From Hemicentrotus pulcherrimus (lineage: Eukaryota; Echinodermata; Echinoidea; Camarodonta; Strongylocentrotidae), in the NCBI GenBank assembly GCA_003118195.1, contig BEXV01000188.1, positions 58,495-69,048 on the forward strand: DNA of 10,554 nucleotides, read 5' to 3'. The first letter of the stretch is position 1; every line of letters begins with the position of its first letter. A program made the translations under genes and the position numbers. The notes beneath the pieces are model-generated. The model had not been told where the DNA came from. It searched no databases and worked only from the letters and a program-made list of their open reading frames with translations. Below are positions 1 to 7,107 of the stretch, in pieces.

Positions 1-37
1 AACGAACCTTCGGAATAACGAACCTTCGGAATAACGA
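1..37. repeat. 16-bp tandem repeat, truncated by window start
   Basis: The 16-bp unit aacgaaccttcggaat occurs twice in perfect tandem (1-16, 17-32), followed by the first five bases of a third copy. The array probably extends left of the window. From memory, similar aaccttcggaata words are common in sea urchin DNA, which is one reason for the taxonomic guess; that recollection is unverified. No function can be inferred. Confidence 0.8.
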
Positions 38-331
38 GCGTCACCCCTTGACCAGACCCTGTTCACACTCTAAAAAATAAAGCCAGATTGTGTCACAGTC
101 CAGTGGTTTGAGTACTGCAGATATACAAAACTATCTACCCCTCTCTACCCAGGTATACATAGGTATATGGCAGTAATGAATTCCTTCACAGATAGGTAAT
201 CATAATAGCAGTTTATGCTAAAGCTAGAAAATCGGCACTGACATGCTAAGATTGTTATGCATAACTCAGATGAGCGCGAAAAAACTACTTATTATTATTA
301 TTACTGGGACAGCTAATTCTCCACTCTAATA
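38..331. other. unremarkable AT-rich non-coding stretch
   Basis: No open frame of note, no terminal repeats and no RNA gene signature were seen. The only local structure is a short (ATT)5 microsatellite at 289-303. Confidence 0.6.
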
Positions 332-432
332 CCCCAGTCACAAAGCTAAAATGACGATAACGCTACTCCAAACCAACAGACCAATGTTATTGTTTGTTTG
401 GTCTGGTGTAGGTCTCGTTTGTGTGACTGAGG
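332..432. mobile_element. fold-back (imperfect palindrome) MITE-like element
   Basis: The ends are inverted repeats. 332-341 (ccccagtcac) pairs with 423-432 (gtgactgagg) at 9 of 10 positions. An inner stem pairs 363-376 (ctactccaaaccaa) with 398-411 (ttggtctggtgtag) at 12 of 14, leaving a loop at 377-397. The right arm between the two stems is shorter than the left, which suggests a deletion of about 10 bases in an originally more symmetrical palindrome. No clear target-site duplication flanks it and there is no coding capacity. The structure fits a small non-autonomous DNA transposon; the family is not identified. Confidence 0.5.
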
Positions 433-695
433 AATGGCTTAGAAACGCACTGAATTCTCATTTTTTAAATGTGAAAGGGTCCTACTACTACTAAACTATT
501 TTTTTTAACTGTGCATAATCATCATTTTCTCTCACCTCTCTGCTCTGCACTTTGTCATTTATTCCACAGTTGTGAGAGCTATTTGACACTTTGAGATGTC
601 CTGTACGTCACATCTGAATATTTGTTTTTTTCTTCTTTATTTTCCCTTCTACAGTACACATCAAGAGATTCCCTCTCCTAACCTCCTTGCCTACA
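433..695. other. non-coding stretch, no gene
   Basis: A pyrimidine-rich run ending in ccacag at about 563-568 looks like a splice acceptor, but every frame after it closes within a few codons, so no exon is called. The 99-codon frame at 596-895 is a pyrimidine-tract artefact (Ser/Pro/Leu/Phe only). Confidence 0.55.
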
Positions 696-827
696 CTTCT
701 TCTCTCCTCTCTCCTCCCTCCTCTCTTTCTCCCTTCTCCCTTTCTCCTCCCTTCCCTTTCCTCTTCTCTCCTCCTTTTCCCTCCCATCTCCTCCCTTTCT
801 CCCTTCCCCTACTCTCTCTCTCTTTCC
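696..827 (+). repeat. long homopyrimidine tract (C/T-rich)
   Basis: Positions 696-785 are 90 consecutive pyrimidines on the plus strand. After single A residues at 786 and 811, runs of 24 and 16 pyrimidines follow, so 130 of 132 bases are C or T. The tract is an irregular mix of tcc, ttc and ctc words rather than one unit. Tracts like this can form intramolecular triplexes and cause polymerase pausing. Translation gives only a low-complexity Ser/Pro/Leu string, so it is not treated as coding. Confidence 0.9.
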
Positions 828-1104
828 ACCTGAAATCTCTCTCCTATCTCTTATTCATCCTAATAGAATCTTCTTTCAACCCAATATTCTTGTAGACTTA
901 AATTCACCAAGTGCTTTCAAAAATAAAGCTGGTACCAAGGTTAATCAACTCATATGCCATGCCAGATCCTCTATCCCATAATGCAATTGAATGTACTACC
1001 TTGGGACTATATCAATTTTGCTTAAAAAGTCTGTCTGGAATGCCAACATTGAAAGGATTCACACTTAACATTCTATTATTCATCAGCACACTTTCAGCCA
1101 TCCT

Positions 1105-1154
1105 TTTCTCTCCCTCTCTCTCTCTCTCTGTCTCTCTCTCTGTCTCTCTCTCTC
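1105..1154 (+). repeat. (TC)n microsatellite with TG interruptions
   Basis: A CT dinucleotide run interrupted by TG at 1129-1130 and 1141-1142, giving a local 12-bp period. It lies inside the 126-codon open frame at 911-1291, which is stop-free partly because of this repeat and the CCCT tract downstream. Confidence 0.9.
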
Positions 1155-1220
1155 CATCTGTCTCAATCTCTCACATGTCTCACTGTATTTCTACATCTTT
1201 CTATCTCACCCTCTGTTATT

Positions 1221-1251
1221 TTTTTTTCTCCCTCCCTCCCTCCCTCCCTCC
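1221..1251 (+). repeat. T-run plus (CCCT)n microsatellite with minus-strand G4 motif
   Basis: A run of T is followed by five CCC tracts separated by single T residues (1230-1248). On the minus strand this reads GGGAGGGAGGGAGGGAGGG, a canonical G-quadruplex motif with one-base loops, the arrangement generally regarded as very stable. Confidence 0.88.
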
Positions 1252-1845
1252 TGAAGCAACATATGTAAAGTCCAAGAAAATTTATGACTGAGGATAGCAT
1301 ATCCTTAACAATTTAATTACTGGTCTATCCTGTGACTAGAAAAGCACAAGAATCATGTTTATGGAGCAAAATTATCATCAATAGATTACATGTATGTAAG
1401 CTGGAGAATAGAACAAAGAGCATCTATTTTAATTGGCCTCACATGCAGTAAAACGCATTACAATGAAAATGCTTGCAGCAATAACCAAGCAATCGTCAAA
1501 ATGGTCAACCAGCTCCATCTATCCCTGCACACACATGATGCTGGTGCTGGTGTTATAATGTGAGTGAGAGTGAGGCGTCATCGTCCATCTCTATTACAAG
1601 TCAAACAGCATGCATACGCACTATTGATTAATATTAACACATCGCTGTGCATGAGTTGGCACGCATGATAAGTTCAGATCAAGAAAGAGCCAATTCATGA
1701 CTTGTACGAGTACAAGGCCAGTGTGAACTGGAGTACCCAAGAATGCAACAGAAATACAAATGGAACAGAAGTTTTTCTTTAAATTTAAGACTATCAATTG
1801 ATATTGACATGGTGCTATAGATTTTTAATTATGAATATAATTATG
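1252..1845. other. non-coding stretch, no recognisable feature
   Basis: Apparently unique AT-rich sequence. Both strands were scanned for terminal repeats, tRNA-like boxes and long frames, and nothing was supportable. Short words such as ctggtgctggtg at about 1541-1552 are too brief to annotate. Confidence 0.5.
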
Positions 1846-1991
1846 ATCATAATTATCATCACCACCATCATCATCATCACCACCATCATCATCATCATCA
1901 TCACCATCATCATCACCATCATCATCATCATCATCATCACCATCACCATCATCATCACCATCATCATCATCCTCGTCATCACCATCATCAT

Positions 1992-2025
<34 letters not shown>

Positions 2026-2084
2026 GTCATCATCCTCGTCATCACCATCATCATAATCATCATCATCATTAGCATCATCATCAT

Positions 2085-2117
<33 letters not shown>

Positions 2118-2174
2118 TATCATCCTCGTCATCACCATCATCATAATCATCATCATCATTAGCATCATCATCAT

Positions 2175-2225
<51 letters not shown>

Positions 2226-2266
2226 TATCATCATTGGAAGTAGTAGGGGTGGAAGTAGTAGAAATA

Positions 2267-2318
<52 letters not shown>

Positions 2319-2356
2319 AAGAAAAAGTATTATTATCATTACCATCATCATTATTA
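1846..2356. repeat. compound trinucleotide satellite: (ATC)n then (AGT)n
   Basis: About 390 bases of ATC/TCA/CAT repeats with interruptions (accacc, cctcgtc, attagc, ataatc) run to about 2235. The array then switches abruptly to AGT units, uninterrupted at 2272-2318, and ends in an att/atc tail. Both strands are open: the plus strand would encode mostly isoleucine then serine, and the minus strand mostly methionine then leucine. That two-strand openness follows from the repeat composition and is not evidence of a gene. Confidence 0.95.
2034..2213. repeat. 90-bp higher-order duplication inside the ATC satellite
   Basis: 2034-2123 and 2124-2213 are near-identical 90-bp blocks, each beginning cctcgtcatcacc and carrying attagc 34 bases in. 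The one difference I see is an attatc variant near the end of the first block. A third cctcgtcatcacc start at 1971 lies only 63 bases upstream of the first block, so the pattern has been re-used at least three times. It shows that interrupted segments were copied as blocks, not one triplet at a time. Confidence 0.9.
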
Positions 2357-2399
2357 TCTGTGTTTTTAATATTACTAGTATTCAGGCATGAGAAGTGCT

Positions 2400-2575
2400 G
2401 TTCATAGAAAACACTGAAAAACTTTCGCGAACCAAAGCGAGAGAGCGAAGCGACCGAGCGGGAGTGGGTGTGGGAGGGGGGGTATCCCCCCTTCCACGGT
2501 AGGGAAATTTTTCAAATTTGGGGTTCAGAATTGTACAATCTAGTGCATTTTGTTGTGAGATATTTAACCTCATAT
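2400..2575. repeat. GC-rich interspersed repeat with strong hairpin and G4 motif
   Basis: This island contrasts sharply with its AT-rich surroundings and contains the iterated words gcgag, gcgaag and cgagcg. 2470-2481 pairs with 2486-2497 as a 12-bp stem with a single G-T wobble and a four-base GTAT loop. Five G-tracts at 2460-2482 also meet the G-quadruplex rule. From memory, similar sequence is abundant in sea urchin genomes, but I cannot assign a named family. The minus-strand 65-codon frame at 2382-2579 (Pro/Ser/Arg-rich) is judged incidental. Confidence 0.65.
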
Positions 2576-2704
2576 TCAATGAGAATCTTGATTAAGATGA
2601 TTCTATATAACATATGTCATACCCAAAACAGGCTCTGAATACACATTTTTATCAATACCATCAAATGTGTTTAATGTGTATTATGTGCAGATCACTTTCA
2701 TGAG

Positions 2705-2737
<33 letters not shown>

Positions 2738-2771
2738 AAAAAAAAAAAAGAATTAAAAAAAAAAATAAAAA
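2705..2771 (+). repeat. poly-A / A-rich tract
   Basis: 31 consecutive A residues (2705-2735) are followed by two further A-runs broken only by tt, g and aatt. It may be the tail of a plus-strand retroposon whose body lies upstream, or an expanded A microsatellite. No target-site duplication was found to decide between them. Confidence 0.85.
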
Positions 2772-2791
2772 TCTAGGATCGGAGGAAAAAA

Positions 2792-2803
2792 GCGGAAATC
2801 CGC
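2792..2803. repeat. short GC palindrome downstream of the poly-A tract
   Basis: gcgga (2792-2796) and tccgc (2799-2803) are perfect inverted repeats separated by aa, followed by cgtatacacgg. This CpG-containing patch stands out in AT-rich sequence and may belong to an old repeat element; the family is unknown. Confidence 0.5.
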
Positions 2804-3144
2804 GTATACACGGAAAATTGTCATGCCTGAGTATTAGTACAGTAGTATTGTAATTGTTTGTATTATTACTGTAGTATTACAATTACCATTATTACTTTTC
2901 AAGATATGATCGTTTTGCTATGTACTTCCATTCATACCATATATGAGGTTTCCTACATTTATTTCATCCATACTCTAGCCCGAAATTGATCTACTGGATG
3001 AGCTCCAAGATCTGAAAAGGCATTTACAAAATCCTATATGGCATTTATCGATATACCAGGTACCCGAGGTTCTATCCTCCAAAGTGTATTCGATCAAAAA
3101 CATCTCATATTGCAATTTTTCTTCTCCTTACACTGTGAAGGTGT

Positions 3145-3653
3145 CCTACTGCATTCCAAAAAGACAATATTGCTTTATGTGAAAACTTCATGTTCTATAA
3201 ACTACATTGCGTAAAAAACTTCATGGGTACATGTCTGAAATGCGACAATTTAATTCCTTTCTGCCTCTAAACAGTTTCTCTTCAAGTGAAAATGTAATGT
3301 TCTTTAAACTTCATCACTTAAATCTTTGTAGGTACATGTAGATGTGTATAGGGAAATATCAGAGTATAAACACCCTTCGGCATCGAAACAGGCTATGTAT
3401 TGTTGTAAATGAACATTCATGTTCTATAAAGTGCAGCCCTTGAACGTTGATGGGTGCATCATCAGCTTAAAATCTTGAGGGGGATTGAATAACTCTGTGT
3501 TAAAGTATATAAGCTATCATCCTTGTGGTTCCAAACAGATCATACAGTATGTAAATAGATATTGTTAAACACCCTTCTGCATCCAAACCATTGTCTTCAA
3601 TGAAAACTTAATGTTCTATAAACTATGTCACTTAAAACTGTGTGGGTACATGT
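3145..3653 (+). repeat. diverged tandem array, at least four copies of an ~85-bp unit
   Basis: Copies at about 3145-3236, 3256-3339, 3371-3459 and 3570-3653 share an ordered set of words: a cacccttctgcatcc-like start, then a/gaaaacttcatgttctataaac, then a c/ttaaaact-like spacer, then gggtacatgt. Copy starts are 111, 115 and 199 bases apart. The longer last gap contains a partial copy start at about 3520 (ccttgtggttccaaacag). The open frames at 3597-3851 on both strands partly overlap the last copy and show no family resemblance. Confidence 0.75.
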
Positions 3654-3922
3654 AATGTATTCATATACGTTCTTCCTTCCATCAGAATCTCTACCTGGCT
3701 CATGGAGTGCCGACTGAAATGTAAATTTATGCACCTGATAAATTGCCCTACTCATCCATTCCAATTTAGATGTCGGGTTTATGTGGTTCATCGCCTCAAA
3801 TGGAAACCCATGCATTTTAATTCCATTTCTAAATACCATGAATTGACATAGTTTCCTTAAAGGTAGAGTGTGTCACCTGTTTGGATTTCTGTTTGCTTTT
3901 GAGTATCAGTCAAATGACGAGC
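3654..3922. other. non-coding stretch, no gene
   Basis: Overlapping short frames on opposite strands (69 and 80 codons) cover part of this stretch. Neither shows a recognisable domain or plausible splice boundaries, so neither is called. No terminal repeats were seen. Confidence 0.5.
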
Positions 3923-3979
3923 AATGTTTCAAGGAAAAGGTTTTTTAATTTTTTATTTACGTAATGTTTCAAGGAAAAG
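3923..3979 (+). repeat. 17-bp exact direct repeat, 40-bp period
   Basis: aatgtttcaaggaaaag occurs at 3923-3939 and again at 3963-3979, separated by a 23-base T-rich spacer. A local duplication and a target duplication around a tiny insert both remain possible. Confidence 0.85.
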
Positions 3980-5255
3980 TTGGAGAACTATACAGGATAC
4001 CAATTCATTTTGTGGAAAGTTATTGTGGGGAATTTCTATTTGATAAGGAATATTTGCTTTGGATTTTAATTGGAAATTCACTGTGTTTAATGACTAGCAA
4101 AACGTAATTACACAGAAGTCGTTAGTTGTTTTGAAAGTTGTTTGAAAAATTGTATTTATCCTTTAAGTGGTTTTTATGAGCTCAAATGGGAGAGTTATAA
4201 TTAGAGGTTTTCATTGACATTTATATCTTTTCAATGAAATTATTTATTTATTTAATCAAACACAAAGAGGCAACTCAATACATTCAAACAAAAATGAAAT
4301 ACCCCGGTAGCAAAAATGGTTGAATCAGTTGTGCATGTGCCAAATTATCTGCAGATTTCACAAGCCTGTTATTTTTTGTGCAACAAATTCTGCTCAACTT
4401 CATGAATGTTAAGATAACAGCCTTTTTTTCCATTTTGTAGAAAGTATATACTTGGATGGCATCAAATTTTCAAATCATAATATAATACTGCAGATTATTT
4501 ACAAGAGACAGTTACCAAGCCTAATAGATGTAAGAATTTTGTTGGATATTACAGTAATCAAAACAATTTCAATGTAGATAGAAACTGTATTTTTTATATA
4601 AACTACAACATTTCAAAATAAACACCTGTAATTTCTGTTATTATTTATTACAACCTGTATTACTGTTAATTTCTTTTCTTTCCCTTTAAAGCCCCATTGA
4701 TGTTGAACACCTAGGTTTGCAGGTCACGTCACATCTCATCCTAAATGTACTTTTCTCAGTGGTAAGGCTGACTAAACTCAGCGCATCATCAATTTAAGTG
4801 ATCTTAAGAGAAGGGGTATTAGTAGTCATTATGAGCTAAATTATGGAGGGGGTGGTGGGCTAATATCGCTTCATGCTCCGAGGCTGCAATGAGCTATTCA
4901 TGTCTTTCCGTGTATCATTGATGATGATGATAATAATGGACTCTTGTGTAGTTCTCGTCTGTCATACATGATGTTACTGTAGCTTCGGGCTCATTACCCG
5001 AGGTAAGCATGACTGCTATTAAGGGGCTCTACCAACATTCATATTTTTTCTGTGAGATATGTATTTCCTGCACCTGGGTCTGATGGGGAAAAATTAGAAT
5101 GCCTAATTGCCAAAAGAACTTGGTACCAGCCTGGAACTCACACTCTATACCTCTGGATAGATGGTTAAATAGTGATATTGGATATTTTGGATATATTTAT
5201 AGCACTCATATCCACCAACTAAGATGCTAAAGGTGCTCCAATGTTACCCCTTCTC
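3980..5255. other. AT-rich non-coding stretch
   Basis: About 1.3 kb without any frame worth calling. It contains a 9-bp perfect inverted repeat (4209-4217 tttcattga with 4231-4239 tcaatgaaa, 13-base loop) and a short gatgatgat/aataat microsatellite near 4918-4937. A small hairpin (cggg/cccg) lies near 4986-5000. No splice-bounded exon, RNA gene or transposon ends were recognised. Confidence 0.5.
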
Positions 5256-5269
5256 TAGCTACGCTACTG
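5256..5269 (-). mobile_element. possible hAT-type terminus remnant
   Basis: tagctacgctactg reads cagtagcgtagcta on the minus strand. This matches the terminal inverted repeat of the MITE at 9205-9444 (cagtggcgtagcca) at 12 of 14 positions. The sequence just inside it is also C/T-rich, as in that element. No partner terminus was found upstream, so this is at best a truncated or very diverged copy. Confidence 0.4.
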
Positions 5270-5281
5270 TTTTCTGTGCTA

Positions 5282-5415
5282 ACAGCATTCAGGGAATCCT
5301 TTCTACTCTTCCCCATGCATTTAACACCTGGGTGGAGAGTGTCAAATGAAGATGAATGTCTTTCCATAGGACACTAGTACTGTGCCAGGGATCGAACACA
5401 CTTCAGTGAAGTGTA
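5282..5415 (-). mobile_element. SINE-like (tRNA-derived) repeat, copy A
   Basis: On the minus strand 5397-5389 reads gttcgatcc, which fits the RNA polymerase III B-box pattern GWTCRANNC. It is followed by a block whose plus-strand words are cacctgggtggagagt, caaatgaagatgaatgt and ggacactagtactgtgcc. I recognise this order from tRNA-derived SINEs common in echinoderms and other invertebrates; a match to a named superfamily is not verified. No A-box was identified with confidence, so the copy is probably truncated. A perfect 8-bp palindrome (5398-5405/5407-5414) abuts the B-box end. Confidence 0.6.
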
Positions 5416-5460
5416 TGAACCTCTAGACTAAGAAAACTCTTATCATAAAAAACAGACCAC

Positions 5461-5484
5461 TATATATATATATATATATATATA
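5461..5484. repeat. (TA)12 microsatellite
   Basis: An uninterrupted TA dinucleotide run that lies about 46 bases beyond SINE-like copy A. Confidence 0.95.
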
Positions 5485-5494
5485 CCATGAGTTT

Positions 5495-5650
5495 CATATG
5501 ACACAATACAACTTAATGAAATGTAACTAGAGTTCTTAGAATGGCAGATAAAAGCCAACATTCCTGTGTTCACATGATACAACATAAGTAAATAAGAATA
5601 AATGTGACTAAGATATCTTAGAGCACCAGATAAAGGCCAACGCTCAATTT
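5495..5650 (+). repeat. diverged tandem duplication, ~76-80-bp unit
   Basis: 5495-5570 and 5571-5650 match in order: catatgacacaatacaac with cacatgatacaac, then aatgtaactag with aatgtgactaa, then tcttagaatggcagataaaa with tcttagagcaccagataaag, then gccaaca with gccaacg. Small indels separate the blocks. The 69-codon minus-strand frame at 5460-5669 lies across this duplication and the TA run and is not called as a gene. Confidence 0.7.
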
Positions 5651-6204
5651 TTGACACGGCACCTTGCATACTACGATAAATTTATATGGTTAATTAGGGC
5701 CCTGGTAGCACCATCTTTACGATACGCTTGAAAGAAAGCATGATGAGAGAGCTAGCTGGAACGCTATTGTCAACCATGCGTTGGTAATTAACCTTTACAA
5801 GAGGCGCAGAAGACATATTTGAGAACCGGTGGGAACTTTCCGCTGAATTCGTACGTGCTTACTAATCCAGGCTCTCTGCTCAGTTCACCAGAAACACTTA
5901 AACATGATCGAGACATCCCCATTTCTAATTTTTCCGTCCTTCTTTTCATGACCTTGCTCTACACTTTCGCCTCCCATCTTATTTTGAGGGATCATTGCAG
6001 CCTCTACTTAGGATAAAATTATTTAGAACACTGATGTGAAATTTCTTGGAATGTTTTATACAGCCCGTGTATAAGTAATTTGTGCCACTCAGACTATATC
6101 AATTACCATTATGGATAAGGATGTTCAAGCAAGCTAGGCGCCTACAAAGTATATTGTTACACTGGCTTTAGCCCAGCTTCCCTAAGGCTCTCAAAGCATT
6201 CAAA
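5651..6204. other. non-coding stretch, no gene
   Basis: A 65-codon frame at 5819-6016 begins at TTG, has no upstream splice or translation context and shows no recognisable domain, so it is not called. The patch agggccctggtagcacc near 5697-5713 has the flavour of a transposon end, but no inverted partner was found. Confidence 0.45.
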
Positions 6205-6325
6205 GGATAAATTTTCAACCTGGTTTCCATTTACTAAACCTAGAGGAAGAGTGGCAAATGTAGATCAATGTATTTTTTTTTATAGTTGGCTTATAGAATC
6301 ATGTTGGAACAGGGCTGAAGGCGGG
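6205..6325 (-). mobile_element. SINE-like repeat, diverged copy B
   Basis: 6249-6271 (gagtggcaaatg followed by tagatcaatgt) matches 5337-5359 of copy A at 20 of 23 positions. The preceding acctggtttccatttac and aaacctagagg align with its cacctgggtgg block. The region where a B-box should lie (about 6300-6325, gttggaacagggctgaagg) is too eroded to score. A (TA)n run follows it, as it does copy A. Confidence 0.5.
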
Positions 6326-6334
6326 CAGGTCTGG

Positions 6335-6335
<1 letters not shown>

Positions 6336-6367
<32 letters not shown>
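6336..6367. repeat. (TA)16 microsatellite
   Basis: A TA dinucleotide run directly downstream of SINE-like copy B, mirroring the arrangement at 5461-5484. Confidence 0.95.
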
Positions 6368-6370
<3 letters not shown>

Positions 6371-6509
6371 GTACAGGCAAAAATCATCAATGAATAATAA
6401 AGATGTATCACACTTCATGTTTAATTCAGTTGGCCTTTGTCAGCTATCAATCTAAAGGCAAGGCCGAAGACAGACGGAAACAAAATCATAGTTGTCCGCT
6501 TACAGCCTT

Positions 6510-6585
6510 CTGGCTCTGAACACAATGATATCTCCAACCAACAATGTAAGTGTGCCTACCAGAAAGAAGTATCTCCAAAGACCTC
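6510..6585 (+). repeat. two outlying units of the 7108-7620 minisatellite
   Basis: Two units start at 6510 (ctggctctgaac) and 6556 (ctaccagaaag). Each carries the core atctccaa at the expected distance, and the first continues with ccaacaatgta. The first opening, ttctggctc, is the same as the opening of the main array at 7106-7114. The frames called over this stretch are not treated as genes. Confidence 0.65.
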
Positions 6586-6677
6586 AAAAATACACAAAAA
6601 TACAAGAAATAATGATGCTTTATACACACAACAGTTGTTTTATAATTTGTTTTTCCCCCAGGGCTTTGTCAAGTAAC

Positions 6678-6773
6678 GATGTTATTTGAGTTTAAGAAAT
6701 ATTATTGTTATTGTCAAAATATCCCCACTAAATGCGCCAAGGCCCAAGGAGAGGGGACACAAATAATAACATC
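6678..6773. repeat. short inverted repeat pair
   Basis: gatgttatttg (6678-6688) and caaataataacatc (6760-6773) are inverted, with a 3-base size difference in the arms. They bound a 71-base segment containing ccaaggcccaagg. This could be the ends of a small insertion within the split minisatellite, but no flanking duplication is clear. Confidence 0.4.
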
Positions 6774-6871
6774 ACAAAGAAATAAGAATGCAGCAAGTAA
6801 GAAAGAGCCTGCAGGAAAGAGAATGTGAATACAAACACGTCAGTAAAAAAGGAAGAAAACATATATCAGAC

Positions 6872-6907
6872 AGAGGGAGAGAGAGAGAGAAAGAGAGAGA
6901 GAAAGAG

Positions 6908-6952
<45 letters not shown>

Positions 6953-6953
6953 A
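6872..6953 (+). repeat. (GA)n purine tract
   Basis: An 82-base uninterrupted purine run made mainly of GA dinucleotides with AAA and GGG interruptions. Its minus-strand translation (Leu/Ser/Phe only, within 6772-6957) is an artefact. Confidence 0.95.
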
Positions 6954-7107
6954 TCAAAATATAAAAGAAAATAAATCAAGTCCATTGGGCTGTAAGATTT
7001 GTAGATATCCCAAGGATTATATCTACACATACCAAGCATTAGGACATATCGTCTGCATAGCGGCAGAAGGGAATTAACTCATATTCTCTTCCACAGAGTT
7101 ATTCTTT

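Noticed and set aside
520..570. Splice-acceptor-like polypyrimidine tract ending in ccacag
   Set aside because: All three frames downstream meet a stop within a few codons, so no coding exon can be supported.
596..1291. Two open frames of 99 and 126 codons
   Set aside because: They cover homopyrimidine and CT/CCCT tracts, give low-complexity Ser/Leu/Pro strings, and show no domain or splice context.
1846..2235. CRISPR-like regular repeats
   Set aside because: This is a continuous trinucleotide satellite without unique spacers, and the sequence context is eukaryotic.
1798..2391. 197-codon plus-strand and 178-codon minus-strand open frames
   Set aside because: Both are translations of a trinucleotide satellite (poly-Ile/Ser and poly-Met/Leu). 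Openness on both strands is a property of the repeat, not of coding.
5697..5713. agggccctggtagcacc as a possible MITE terminus
   Set aside because: No inverted partner or target duplication was found in the neighbouring few hundred bases.
5819..6016. 65-codon frame with a hydrophobic stretch
   Set aside because: It starts at TTG, has no supporting context and matches no family known to me.
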